Shown: positions 50,039-58,514 of the stretch, piece after piece
Position numbering within the stretch: the stretch's first letter is position 1
Layout: the number at the start of each line of letters is the position of its first letter
From: JBCCGG01 sp039029395
Lineage (GTDB): Bacteria; Pseudomonadota; Alphaproteobacteria; Kiloniellales; JAKSDN01
Length of the DNA: 64,000 bases
Direction: 5' to 3'
NCBI GenBank assembly: GCA_039029395.1
Contig: JBCCGG010000014.1
Span: forward strand, 1-64,000
Notes under the pieces: model-generated
Seen by the model: the letters and a program-made list of their open reading frames with translations, nothing else
Databases searched by the model: none
Told to the model about the DNA's origin: nothing
Program-made: the position numbers and the translations under genes

Positions 50039-50800
50039 ATGACCAGCGAGGCATCGGTTCCGCCCGCCCTTTTCGCCTTCTTCGAAGCCATGCCGCGTCA
50101 AGGTCCAGGGTCCGAGGCCGTAACCCGGGACCTGTACCAGCGGGTGCGCCCCCTGCTGCCTCCGGTGCCCGTGGCGGCGGACATGGGCTGCGGCAGCGGC
50201 GCCGCCGGTCTGGTGCTGGCAGAAGACGGAGCCATGGTCACCGGGGTGGACGTGCATCGGCCCTACCTGGCGGCCCTCGAGCAAGCGGCCGCCAGGCGCG
50301 GCCTATCCTCATCCGTCGCCACCCGTTGTGCCAGCATGACGGAGAGCAGGTTGGACGAGACCAGCCTGGATCTGATCTGGTCCGAGGGCGCGGTCTTCAC
50401 GGTCGGCTTCGAGACGGCCTTGAGCGCATTCATGCCTCTGCTCAAGCCCGGCGGCATCGTGGTGGTCTCGGAGTGCGCTTGGTTCCAGGAAGAGGTGCCG
50501 GATGAATTGCGTACCTTCTGGCAGCGAGCCTATCCGGCGATCGCCACAGTTGGGTCCAACCTGCGCAGGGCCGAGGCGCTGAGCTATCGCTTTTTGAGCG
50601 CCGAGACCCTGCCGAGCGAGATGTGGGAGCAAGAATTCTACCAGCCGATGGAAGCGTTGATCGCGCGGCATGGAGAGGATTGCTCGGCCGAAACCATGGA
50701 AATCATCCAAGAACTGCAGGCCGAGATCGATCTCTTCCGCCGGTTCCACGCCTTTTATGGCTATGTCTTCTTCGTCCTCCAGAAGCCCGAGGCTGGCTAG
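50039..50800 (+). CDS. SAM-dependent class I methyltransferase
   Basis: 253 residues from ATG 50039; an ATG at 50027 is also in frame and neither has a strong ribosome site. The SAM-binding motif I is VAADMGCGSGAAGLVLAED, followed by VTGVDVHRPYLAALEQ and LIWSEGAVFTVGFETALSA. The latter resembles small-molecule methyltransferases rather than DNA or RNA ones. The stop codon shares a CTAG with the stop of the opposing decarboxylase gene. Confidence 0.85.
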   Translation: MTSEASVPPALFAFFEAMPRQGPGSEAVTRDLYQRVRPLLPPVPVAADMGCGSGAAGLVLAEDGAMVTGVDVHRPYLAALEQAAARRGLSSSVATRCASMTESRLDETSLDLIWSEGAVFTVGFETALSAFMPLLKPGGIVVVSECAWFQEEVPDELRTFWQRAYPAIATVGSNLRRAEALSYRFLSAETLPSEMWEQEFYQPMEALIARHGEDCSAETMEIIQELQAEIDLFRRFHAFYGYVFFVLQKPEAG

Positions 50801-52014
50801 ACCAGCACCTCGGCCGGCTCCGGATGGGACAGAAAGGCGGTCGGGCTGGCGGTCAAGCCATAGGCGCCCGACTGGAACACCACGATCAGGTCGCCGACCT
50901 CGGCGCGCGGCAGCTCGGCCTTGTCGGCCAGCAGGTCGAGCGGCGTGCACAGACAGCCGACCACCGAGGCCGTCTCGGTCTCGGCCACGCCGATCTTGGT
51001 GCCGACCGCGACCGGGTAGTTGCGCCGCACCACTTGGCCGAAGTTGCCTGAGGCAGCGAGCTGATGGTGCAAGCCGCCGTCGGTGATCAGGAAGACTTCG
51101 CCGCGCGAGACCTTGCGGTCGATCACCCGGCTGACGTAGATCCCCGCCTCGCCCACCAGGTAGCGGCCCAGCTCGATCTGCACCTTCGCGTCCGGCAGAC
51201 GCTCGGCGACTTTGGGCAGCAGCGGCGCCAACCCGGCGCCGACCGCGGCCAGGTCCAGGGGCTGGTCCTTGGCGAAATAGGGAATCCCGAACCCGCCGCC
51301 GATGTTGACCACGCGCACCGCGCCGGGCGCGTGCTGGGCCAACGCCAGGGCCAGATCCACGGTCTTGGTCTGGGTCTCGGTGATCGCATCGGAACGCAGG
51401 TTCTGAGAGCCGGAGAAGATTTGGAAGCCCTGAAAATCGAGCCCGAGCTCGCCGATGCGGCGCAACACCTCCGGCACCCGCTCGGCGTCGATGCCGAACT
51501 GCTTGGGCCCGCCACCCATGCGCATGCCGGACGCCTTGAGCTCGAAGTCCGGGTTGACCCGAACAGCGACCCGCGGGGTCACACCCTGACCTGCCCCGAG
51601 CGCGGCGGCCTGTTCCAGCTCGGCCTCGGACTCCAGATTCAGCGTGATGCCGGCGGCGACCGCCTGGCTCAGCTCGTCGGGGGTCTTGCCTGGCCCCGCG
51701 AAGGAAATGCGCTCCGGCGGCATGGTGGTATCGAGCGCGGTCTTGAGTTCGCCGGCCGAGGCCAGGTCGAAGCCGTCGACCAGGCCGGCCAGATGCTGCA
51801 CCACGGCCGCCATGGGATTGGCCTTGATCGCGTACTTGATCTCGACGCCGGCCGGCAGAGCAGCGCGCAGCTCGGCGACCCGACCCGAGATCAGCGCCCG
51901 GTCGTAGGCGAAGAAAGGCGTGCGGCCGACCCGCGCGGCGAGACGCTCCAGATCCCAGCCGCCGACCCGAAGCCGCCCGTCCGTTACCGCGAAGCCGTTG
52001 AGTTGCTCAGCCAT
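50797..52014 (-). CDS. PLP-dependent decarboxylase, exosortase A-associated type
   Basis: 405 residues from the ATG at 52014, which overlaps the ligase stop as TGATG. The longer in-frame extension to 52542 is a shadow of the ligase gene. It has the fold type IV alanine-racemase/ornithine-DAP decarboxylase architecture: the PLP lysine in EIKYAIKANPMAAVV, a VRVNPDFELKASG strand, and the closing GCLCTPLDLLAD with the catalytic cysteine. Combined with the adjacent AMP-ligase, ACP and hydrolase genes it matches the TIGR03099-type decarboxylase of exosortase A loci. The amino acid substrate is unknown. Confidence 0.9.
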   Translation of the reverse strand: MAEQLNGFAVTDGRLRVGGWDLERLAARVGRTPFFAYDRALISGRVAELRAALPAGVEIKYAIKANPMAAVVQHLAGLVDGFDLASAGELKTALDTTMPPERISFAGPGKTPDELSQAVAAGITLNLESEAELEQAAALGAGQGVTPRVAVRVNPDFELKASGMRMGGGPKQFGIDAERVPEVLRRIGELGLDFQGFQIFSGSQNLRSDAITETQTKTVDLALALAQHAPGAVRVVNIGGGFGIPYFAKDQPLDLAAVGAGLAPLLPKVAERLPDAKVQIELGRYLVGEAGIYVSRVIDRKVSRGEVFLITDGGLHHQLAASGNFGQVVRRNYPVAVGTKIGVAETETASVVGCLCTPLDLLADKAELPRAEVGDLIVVFQSGAYGLTASPTAFLSHPEPAEVLV

Positions 52015-53585
52015 CAGGTCTCCTGAAAGAGGTCTTTGTAGCGCGCCGCCAGCCCAGCCCGGTCGATCTTGCCATTGGCGTTCTTCGGCATGGCGTCCAG
52101 AGCAATCACCTGCTGGGGAACCATGAAGCCGGGCAGCTCGAGACGGCACTTGGCGAGGATCTCTTCGGCCTCCAGCATAGCGCCGTCGGGCGCGGTCGCG
52201 GCAACCAGGATCGCCTCGCCCAGCATGGGGTGGGCCAGGCCCAACGCGGCCACCTCGGCGACCAGGCCGCTGGCGTAGATCACCTCCTCCAGCTCGGTCG
52301 GACTGACCCGGTAGCCAGAGGTCTTGATCATCTCGTCGGCCCGGCCGATGAAGTATAGGAAGCCGTCCTTGTCGCGCCGGACCCGGTCGCCCGACCAGAC
52401 CGCCAGCTCGGGCTGGCAGATCCCAGCCGGCTGACCCGGCGCCGGCTTGAAGCGCTGGGCCGTGCGCTCTGGGTCGTTCCAGTATCCGAGCGCGACAAAG
52501 GGGCCACGGTGGACCAGCTCGCCCGGCTCCTCGTCGTCGCACAGGCTGCCGTCGGGCCGGACCACCAGGATCTCGGCGTTAGGCACCGCCTTGCCGATCG
52601 ACTCCGGCCGTCCATCGACCTCGGCCGGGTCCAGATAGGTCGAGCGGAAGGCCTCGGTCAGGCCGTACATCAGATAGGGCTTGGTGTTGGGCAGGGCGGC
52701 GCGCAAGCGCTCCAGGGTCGGCCGAGGCATGCGCCCGCCGGTGGTCGCGACGTAGCGCAGGTTGGCGACCGCTTCCTCGGGCCACTCCAAGGGCGCCAAC
52801 TGATTCAACAGCGGCGGCACCGCGGTCAGGCCCGTTATGCGCGCCCGGGCGCAGGCCTTGATCACGTCGCGCGGCAGCAGGTAGGTCATCAAGACCGCCT
52901 CGGCGCCGGCGCAAAAGGCCGTGGTAAGCTGGCTCAGGCCGGCATCGAAACTAAGCGGCAGAACGGAGAGGATTCGGTCGTCCGGCGTGTTCTCGAGATA
53001 GCTGCTGACGCTCTCGGCGCCGGCCAGCAGGTTGCGGTGCGACAGCACCACGCCCTTGGGCAGGCCGGTCGATCCAGAGGTATAGAGGATCGCCGCCATG
53101 TCGCTCTCGGTTCCCGGCGCCGGCCCGCGGCTCGCCGAGGCGCCTCGGGCGACAAGCTCGGCCCAAGGCAGGACGCCGCTCGCCGCCTGTTCGTCGACCA
53201 CCACCTTGACCCGCAGATCCGGGCAGTCGGCCAGCACATCGGCCAGGGTCTCCAAGCGCGGTACAGAGGTGATCAGCACATCCACATTGCAGTCCTGCAG
53301 GATGTGCGCCACCTGGCGAGGCTTGAGCAAGGGATTGACCGGCACGAAAGCGCCGCCCGCCGCGGCCGCCGCGAAGAGCCCGATCACGGTCTCCGGGCGT
53401 TTTTCCAGGTAAACCGCCACCCGGGCGCCACGCGCCAAGCCCAGATCCAGGAGGCCACGAGCCACCGCGGCGACCTGCGCATCCAGCTCCTGGTAGCTCA
53501 GGTGCGTGCCGCCGCCGCTCAAGGCGGGCGCCTCCGGCCGCTGCCGGGCGGCCCTTGAGATCAGATCGGAAACCCTTTGGAGCAT
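52014..53585 (-). CDS. Acyl-CoA ligase (AMP-forming), exosortase A-associated type
   Basis: 523 residues, an ANL adenylating enzyme. Core motifs are ILYTSGSTGLPKGVVLSHRN (A3), MYGLTEAFRSTYLDP (A5), SGYRVSPTELEEVIYASG (A8) and the catalytic lysine in KNANGKIDRAG (A10). It matches the exosortase A-system-associated ligase (TIGR03098 type) by neighbourhood. It would load an amino or fatty acid onto the acyl carrier protein encoded divergently at 53784. It overlaps the decarboxylase by one nucleotide. Confidence 0.9.
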   Translation of the reverse strand: MLQRVSDLISRAARQRPEAPALSGGGTHLSYQELDAQVAAVARGLLDLGLARGARVAVYLEKRPETVIGLFAAAAAGGAFVPVNPLLKPRQVAHILQDCNVDVLITSVPRLETLADVLADCPDLRVKVVVDEQAASGVLPWAELVARGASASRGPAPGTESDMAAILYTSGSTGLPKGVVLSHRNLLAGAESVSSYLENTPDDRILSVLPLSFDAGLSQLTTAFCAGAEAVLMTYLLPRDVIKACARARITGLTAVPPLLNQLAPLEWPEEAVANLRYVATTGGRMPRPTLERLRAALPNTKPYLMYGLTEAFRSTYLDPAEVDGRPESIGKAVPNAEILVVRPDGSLCDDEEPGELVHRGPFVALGYWNDPERTAQRFKPAPGQPAGICQPELAVWSGDRVRRDKDGFLYFIGRADEMIKTSGYRVSPTELEEVIYASGLVAEVAALGLAHPMLGEAILVAATAPDGAMLEAEEILAKCRLELPGFMVPQQVIALDAMPKNANGKIDRAGLAARYKDLFQET

Positions 53586-53667
53586 ACCGTCTTCAGCACA
53601 CCCGGTCGTGCCAAGTGAAAAAATCGCCGCCGCCGGCCGCGCACCGGGAATTTACGAGCGATAAACC

Positions 53668-53698
53668 TCTTGCACAATAAGATCAATTGCTTGCAAGA
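53668..53698. promoter_or_regulatory. Imperfect dyad in ligase/ACP divergent region
   Basis: TCTTGCA-CAAT (53668-53678) pairs with ATTG-C-TTGCAAGA (ending at 53698) with a 2-nt bulge. It lies in the AT-rich 198-bp gap between the divergent ligase and acyl carrier protein genes, 86 bp before the ACP start. The position suits an operator controlling both sides. Confidence 0.35.
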
Positions 53699-53783
53699 AG
53701 AATAACGTTAGTGTCTCTTGTCCAGCGTGCGCCCCAGGGTGCCGGGGCGGCAGACTGTCGAATTTAATCGCTTTGGAGCATCG

Positions 53784-54035
53784 ATGGACACCATCATCCA
53801 GGTACGGTCCCTACTCGGCGAAGTCCTCCAGCTGGGCGACCGGGCCCAGTCCCTGACCCAGGAAACGGCCCTGCTCGGCAGCCTGCCGGAGCTCGATTCC
53901 ATGGCCGTGGCAAGCGTTATCGCGAGCCTCGAGGACCGCTTCGACATCATCGTCGAGGACGACGAGATTTCGGCCGAAACCTTCCGCACGGTGGGCAGCC
54001 TGACCGACTACGTGGAGCTCAAGCTGACTCAGTGA
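53784..54035 (+). CDS. Acyl carrier protein, exosortase A-associated
   Basis: 83 residues from the ATG at 53784 behind GGAG; an earlier in-frame ATG lacks a site. The phosphopantetheine attachment serine sits in PELDSMAVASV (the DSM motif), with four predicted helices and acidic composition as in carrier proteins. Its stop overlaps the hydrolase start as GTGA. It would carry the acyl or aminoacyl group made by the ligase. Confidence 0.92.
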   Translation: MDTIIQVRSLLGEVLQLGDRAQSLTQETALLGSLPELDSMAVASVIASLEDRFDIIVEDDEISAETFRTVGSLTDYVELKLTQ

Positions 54036-54886
54036 GCGAGCCCGCCGACGCGCCCACGCCGTTTTTCCTGGACGGGCCTTCCGGCGCCCTCTTTTGCCAC
54101 TATCTGCCGCCCCAAGGCGCCGCGCCCGGCGAGGCCGCGCTCTTCGTGCCGCCCTTCGCCGAGGAGATGAACCGCGCCCGCCCAATCATGGCGGCGCAAG
54201 CCCGGAAGCTTGCTGCGTGCGGCCTTGGGGTGCTGCTCCTCGATCTCTTCGGCACCGGCGACTCGGCCGGCGACTTCGGCGACGCTAGCTGGGCGGCCTG
54301 GCGCGCCGATATCACAGCTGGACTGGATTGGCTCGAGTCCCAGGGCCACGGCACCTGCACCCTGATCGGCCTGCGCCTGGGCGCCTGTTTGGCGCTCGAG
54401 GCCGCCCGCGCGGCGCCCGCCGTCTCGCGCGTGGTTCTGTGGCAGCCGGTGCTGCGCGGCCAGGTCTACTTGCAACAGTTCCTGCGCATCCGGGTCGGCA
54501 GCGCCATGGTCAAGCAAGATGACGCCGAGTCCGGGGAGACGGTCAAGGGCCTGCGCCAACGCCTCACGGAGGGCGAAACACTGGAGGTCGGCGGCTATGC
54601 CCTCAATCCAGGGCTGGCCGAGGCGATCGACGGGCTTACGCTGATTGACCTGGCCGCGGGCCTGACGGCACCGCTCCATTGGTTCGAGATCAGCGCTCAA
54701 GAGCCGCCGGCGTTGACGCCCGCCAGCCAGGCGGCCCAGGAAAAGCTCGCCGCCAGCGGTCTGACGCTCGACACCCGCGCGGTTCTCGGCGAAGCCTTCT
54801 GGGCGATCGAGGAGACCACCCCGGCCCCGGCCCTGGTGGCCGCGACCACGGCTTTGTGGACCACGTCACCCCGTTCTGAAAGCTAG
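54032..54886 (+). CDS. Alpha/beta-hydrolase-fold protein, exosortase A-associated
   Basis: 284 residues from a GTG overlapping the ACP stop. The fold and context match the exosortase A-associated hydrolase 2 type (TIGR03101): LFVPPFAEEMNRARPIMAA and LLLDLFGTGDSAGDF near the start. The nucleophile elbow, normally Gly-x-Ser-x-Gly, reads G-L-R-L-G (residues 113-117), so the usual serine is an arginine. It may act as a binding protein or use another nucleophile. The stop codon shares a CTAG with the opposing regulator gene. Confidence 0.85.
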   Translation: MSEPADAPTPFFLDGPSGALFCHYLPPQGAAPGEAALFVPPFAEEMNRARPIMAAQARKLAACGLGVLLLDLFGTGDSAGDFGDASWAAWRADITAGLDWLESQGHGTCTLIGLRLGACLALEAARAAPAVSRVVLWQPVLRGQVYLQQFLRIRVGSAMVKQDDAESGETVKGLRQRLTEGETLEVGGYALNPGLAEAIDGLTLIDLAAGLTAPLHWFEISAQEPPALTPASQAAQEKLAASGLTLDTRAVLGEAFWAIEETTPAPALVAATTALWTTSPRSES

Positions 54887-56544
54887 GAAAGTCCGGCGGT
54901 TTGCAAGCCGGAGAGCATCCGCTCGACGCCCGGTCCGAGCCAGGTAAGATTCGCGCGCAGGGCATCGAGTGGCGGCGGCATGGAGCCAGACTGCTTGAGA
55001 TAGCGCCCCAGCGCATCCCGCGCCGCCGCCTCTTGGCCATCCAGCGCCAGCGCGGAGACCAGGGCGAGATTTGCAAATCCGTCCATGCGCGCCTTGGCAA
55101 GCGCCCGGTTCAAGGCAGCGATGGCCAGGTCGTCCTGACCGTTCTGGATATAGGCGAGCCCGAGATACTTCTCCTTCGTGAAAGGCCGGAACCTCGGGTT
55201 CAGCTCGAGCGCATGCTGGAAATAGGGAATGGCCTTGCCGGGCTCGCCGTTCGCCATATGCACGAGCCCCGCGCAAACATGGCCGCAGTCCATGTTCGGA
55301 TTGAGATCGATCGCGGTTTGGCAGGCCGTCATGCCGAGCTCGGGCTGACCGATGCGCGCGTATCCCGCACCGACCAACCAGTAGGGCTCTGCGTTCATGG
55401 GATCGGCCTCTGTCGCCTTCAGCGCCGCGTCGAGCGAAAGCTGGGCCGAATCCGGCCGGGTCACCCCCGGGATCGGCGTGAAGCCAGCAATGAAGTGGAC
55501 AAAGGAGAGCCCGCCCCAAGCCGAGGAGATCCCTGGATCAAGCGCAACCGCCTTGCTCAGGAGGTCATGGGCCTCCTGGTAGTCCGTTACGCTTTCGTGG
55601 TTGTAAAGAAGCACGTTGCCGCGCAAGGCATAGTCCCAAGCGTCTTTGTCGATCTCGGGATGCTGGCGCTCGGTATCGGCCTTGCGCAGCTCGGCCCGAA
55701 GCACCGAGGCAATGCGCCCGGTGACATTGTCCTGAACGCCAAAAACGTCTTCGATTTCAGTTTCATAGCGATCTGACCAGAGGTGGCTGCTGGTCTCGCC
55801 GTCGACCAGCCGGGCGTTGATTCGGGCCTTGTCGCCATTGAGACTCACGCTTCCTTCGAGCACGTAGCGCACACCCAAGTCGGCCGCGACCGAAGCGGCA
55901 TCCACATCCTTATCCCGGTAGGTGAAGGAGGTGCTGCGGGATATCACGAAAGCGTCCCGGATGCGGGAGAGATCGGTGATCAAATCCTCCGTGAAGGCGT
56001 CCACCAGATAGTCCTTAGACGCATCGCCGGAAAGGTTGTCGAACGGCAAAACGGCGATCGACAGGTCTCTGTCCTGGGCCACGCCGCCGTCAGAGCCCTC
56101 GCCGAAGACCCAGACCGCCACCACCGCTAGCCCGGCCAAACAAAGCAGCGCGACCGATGGGGCGGCGACCAAGCGGCCCGGCGGCTGTGAAAGTGTCTTG
56201 CGGTCCGGCGGGTCCTGATCTTTCGTCCCCGCCGATTCGAGCCGCTCGACAGCGGCAACGAACCGGACGCCCCGTCGCGGGTGGGTCTTGAGGAACTTTT
56301 GCTGCGCCCGGTCGTCACCAAGGGCCTTGCGTACGGCGCGGATCTGAGTGCTGATGGCAGCATCCGTGATGGCCTTGCCGTCCCAAATGTGCTCGCAAAG
56401 CTCGTCCTTGGTGACGAGCCGCCCAGGATTCTCGAGGAGATAGGCGAGCAGGTCGGAGGCCCGGGGCTCCAGCTGCACGGGGTCTTCTCCCTTTCTCAGG
56501 CCTCGGGCCCGATCAAAGAAGTAATCCCCGAAGCGATAGGACAC
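54883..56544 (-). CDS. CadC-like regulator with TPR domain
   Basis: 553 residues. The N-terminal OmpR-type winged helix (~1-100: VQLEPRASDLLAYLLENPGR, KFLKTHPRRGVRFVA) is cytoplasmic. A single membrane helix follows (~126-148: VALLCLAGLAVVAVWVFGEG), then a periplasmic part with the TolB/adenylate-cyclase-associated-like segment SIAVLPFDNLSGDASKDYLV and several TPR repeats to the end. This one-component membrane regulator senses something outside and regulates a nearby promoter. The polysaccharide locus and the 142-residue secreted protein are the likely targets, by position only. Confidence 0.9.
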   Translation of the reverse strand: MSYRFGDYFFDRARGLRKGEDPVQLEPRASDLLAYLLENPGRLVTKDELCEHIWDGKAITDAAISTQIRAVRKALGDDRAQQKFLKTHPRRGVRFVAAVERLESAGTKDQDPPDRKTLSQPPGRLVAAPSVALLCLAGLAVVAVWVFGEGSDGGVAQDRDLSIAVLPFDNLSGDASKDYLVDAFTEDLITDLSRIRDAFVISRSTSFTYRDKDVDAASVAADLGVRYVLEGSVSLNGDKARINARLVDGETSSHLWSDRYETEIEDVFGVQDNVTGRIASVLRAELRKADTERQHPEIDKDAWDYALRGNVLLYNHESVTDYQEAHDLLSKAVALDPGISSAWGGLSFVHFIAGFTPIPGVTRPDSAQLSLDAALKATEADPMNAEPYWLVGAGYARIGQPELGMTACQTAIDLNPNMDCGHVCAGLVHMANGEPGKAIPYFQHALELNPRFRPFTKEKYLGLAYIQNGQDDLAIAALNRALAKARMDGFANLALVSALALDGQEAAARDALGRYLKQSGSMPPPLDALRANLTWLGPGVERMLSGLQTAGLS

Positions 56545-56567
56545 AGCACAACTCCCGGGTCGATTTT

Positions 56568-56597
56568 AGGAAAACTCAGACCATCCTTAGAGTTCCT
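56568..56597. promoter_or_regulatory. Dyad between regulator and secreted protein genes
   Basis: AGGAAAACTC (56568-56577) is the inverse of GAGTTCCT (56590-56597) apart from a bulge, with a 12-nt spacer. It lies 24 bp upstream of the CadC-like regulator start, in the gap shared with the divergent secreted protein. It is a candidate site for autoregulation. Confidence 0.3.
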
Positions 56598-56706
56598 CAA
56601 AGCGCCCTCAAGCACAAGTGCAAGGCCCCCGGCACAGTGGATTCGGCCCGCGTTTCGTCGGGCGCGTAAATCTTCAACACGGCTATTTCCACAGGAGGTT
56701 CAAAAC

Positions 56707-57135
56707 ATGATCAAGTGCCTTCCCGCCCTTATCGGCGCCCTCGCCCTAGGATCCCTAACCGCCATGCCGGCCATGGCGAGCCAGATGGAAGATGCGCTCG
56801 CCAATGGGGCTCGAAAGCTCACAGCCGAGGAGATCACGAAGCGCCTTGCTGACAAGACCGTGACCTTCGAGAACCTCAACAGCGGCGCCAAGGTGCTCGT
56901 ATACTACGATGGCGAGAATGGAACGATCTTGAAGCCAGTCGGCTCGAATCAAACGCTGACGGGGTTCTACGCCACCGACCTATCGGATCATGTCTGCGTC
57001 GGGATCAAGGGCGACGCGCCGATGCGTCTGCGCTGTGTGAACGTGCTGCTGATCGACGGCGTCATGCACAAGTTCGAGCTCGACGGCAGTCTGCGGGGCC
57101 GGATCATCGAGGAGGTCGCCGGCAACATTATCTAA
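56707..57135 (+). CDS. Secreted protein of unknown family (142 aa)
   Basis: The ATG at 56707 follows AGGAGG by about 8 nt; longer in-frame extensions cover the regulator gene and are shadows. Residues 1-25 form a signal peptide (ALIGALALGSLTAMPAMASQ). The mature domain has an early KLTAEEITKRLADKTVTFEN segment and a beta-rich remainder with two cysteines (DHVCVG and LRCVNV) that could form a disulfide. It is divergent from the CadC-like regulator. Confidence 0.8.
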   Translation: MIKCLPALIGALALGSLTAMPAMASQMEDALANGARKLTAEEITKRLADKTVTFENLNSGAKVLVYYDGENGTILKPVGSNQTLTGFYATDLSDHVCVGIKGDAPMRLRCVNVLLIDGVMHKFELDGSLRGRIIEEVAGNII

Positions 57136-57171
57136 CGCGCCGGCTCAGACCGAGCCAACGGGCGCTTCCGC

Positions 57172-57909
57172 TCAATAGAATCGATATCGGTACCAGTAGC
57201 GGGCGATTCCCTCGTAGATCGCGTAGCGGCTGGCCAGGAGTGCCCGGGTCGAGGGCAGGAAGTCGTAGATCGTGGAGCCTTCGCCGATGATTGTCAGCAC
57301 GGTCGGCGCGGGCACCACGTCCAGGCCCCAATAGGAAAAGGCCTCAACCGCCCGGGGCATGTGCACCGCGTGGGTCACCAGATAGATCCGCTCGATCCCC
57401 TCATCGCCGAGCAACTCCGCTGCAAAGCGGGCGTTTTCGAAGGTCGAGCGCGCCTTGTCGTCGACCCAGCGCACGGGCACTTTGAACTCGTCCTCGAGGG
57501 TCGCGCGCATCGCTTCGGAGAGCGAGATGATCGATTGGCCGATCGGCCCGCCGGTGACCAGGAGCGGCAATCCGGTCTCGCGCTGGAGGCGCGCGCCATA
57601 GCGCAAGCGCTCGAGCGTGAGCCGGCCGACCGTGTCGCCAGCGTACTCCGGGGTGCGTGTGCGGATGTCGCCGCCGAGCACCACGATCGCCCCGGCGCCG
57701 TCCTCGGCCGCCGGCCGTACCAGGGGGATGCCATCGCCCACCGCGGCCGACAGATAGGCGCTGACCAGAGGCGTGGAAAGACCATAGAGCACCACAAGTG
57801 CCGCCGCCGCGACGAAGGTGCCCAGGCGACGCAGCCAAGGCCGCAGCAGGAGGCCGACGAGCACCCCCAGGCCGCAGAGGAACAGCGGATCGGTCAAGAC
57901 CAATCTCAT
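57172..57909 (-). CDS. YdcF/SanA-type DUF218 protein
   Basis: 245 residues. Two N-terminal membrane helices (LFLCGLGVLVGLLLRPWL; FVAAAALVVLYGLSTPLV) precede a DUF218 domain in the periplasm: GAIVVLGGDIRTRTPEYAGD, LLVTGGPIGQSIISLSEAMR, ENARFAAELL and YLVTHAVHMPRAVEAFSYWG. Relatives (ElyC, SanA, YdcF) affect envelope polysaccharide or peptidoglycan precursor steps. Its place at the end of the polysaccharide region fits such a role. Confidence 0.88.
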   Translation of the reverse strand: MRLVLTDPLFLCGLGVLVGLLLRPWLRRLGTFVAAAALVVLYGLSTPLVSAYLSAAVGDGIPLVRPAAEDGAGAIVVLGGDIRTRTPEYAGDTVGRLTLERLRYGARLQRETGLPLLVTGGPIGQSIISLSEAMRATLEDEFKVPVRWVDDKARSTFENARFAAELLGDEGIERIYLVTHAVHMPRAVEAFSYWGLDVVPAPTVLTIIGEGSTIYDFLPSTRALLASRYAIYEGIARYWYRYRFY

Positions 57910-57977
57910 GACGCCGGTCTCGCCATGGGTGCCGCCGGCAGGCTAGACTGGCCCGGCGGCAGATCGGAAAGGGCATC

Positions 57978-58247
57978 ATGGTAAAGCTGATCGACTTCGC
58001 GGAAATCCAGCGCCTGCTCGACGAGCTCGCGCCCCACGAGGGCGAGCTGACCGGCAACGAGCTGGAACTCTACCGCAGCCTGCGCGCCAAGTATCAGGAG
58101 CCAGTCAGCGGTCAGTTCGACGACAAGATCTGTCTCGAGCTGCTGCTGCGAAACATCGGAATCCGGCGCGCCCACGGGCTCGCCCCCCAGGACGCCGGCG
58201 CCCGCCGGATCGACTTGCCACGGGTCGATCAGAACGAGGACTCCTAA
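57978..58247 (+). CDS. Unknown small protein (89 aa)
   Basis: It starts behind GGAAAGGG. The protein is soluble, with an amphipathic N-terminal half (IDFAEIQRLLDELAPHEGEL; ELELYRSLRAKYQEP) and a single cysteine in DDKICLELLL. No domain is recognised. It converges on the MoaD-like gene with an 10-bp gap and is divergent from the YdcF-type gene. Confidence 0.6.
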   Translation: MVKLIDFAEIQRLLDELAPHEGELTGNELELYRSLRAKYQEPVSGQFDDKICLELLLRNIGIRRAHGLAPQDAGARRIDLPRVDQNEDS

Positions 58248-58257
58248 CCCGCGGCTC

Positions 58258-58509
58258 TCAGCCGCCCTTGAGCGGCGGCATGATCGCGAGGGCATCGTTG
58301 TCGGCCAGCTGGCGGGCGACCTGATCGGCCTTGGGCACGTTCTCGCCGTTCAAAACCACCAGATAGGTCGCGCCTTCGGGCAAGCCGAGCTGGCGCATGA
58401 CGCCCTGGGGCGTCGCGCCTTCTTCGACCTCTAGCTCGGCCTTGTTGCCGACGCTGCCGGCCGGCAGATACTTGGCCAGGCTGCTCGATGTCTTGAGCGA
58501 GATCTTCAT
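58258..58509 (-). CDS. MoaD/ThiS-like protein of the aldehyde oxidoreductase cluster
   Basis: 83 residues ending in PPLKGG, the activatable Gly-Gly tail of sulfur carriers. The opening SLKTSSSLAKYLPAGSVGNK resembles the MoaD-like proteins that accompany tungsten aldehyde oxidoreductases. It follows the oxidoreductase gene after only 5 bp on the same strand. It differs from the moaD at 29689, so a dedicated role in the pterin of this enzyme (possibly tungstopterin) is likely but inferred. Confidence 0.85.
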   Translation of the reverse strand: MKISLKTSSSLAKYLPAGSVGNKAELEVEEGATPQGVMRQLGLPEGATYLVVLNGENVPKADQVARQLADNDALAIMPPLKGG

Positions 58510-58514
58510 CGCGC

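Noticed and set aside
53600..53630. TTGGCACG match to a sigma-54 -24 element upstream of the ligase gene
   Set aside because: The matching -12 GC dinucleotide is not at the required spacing.
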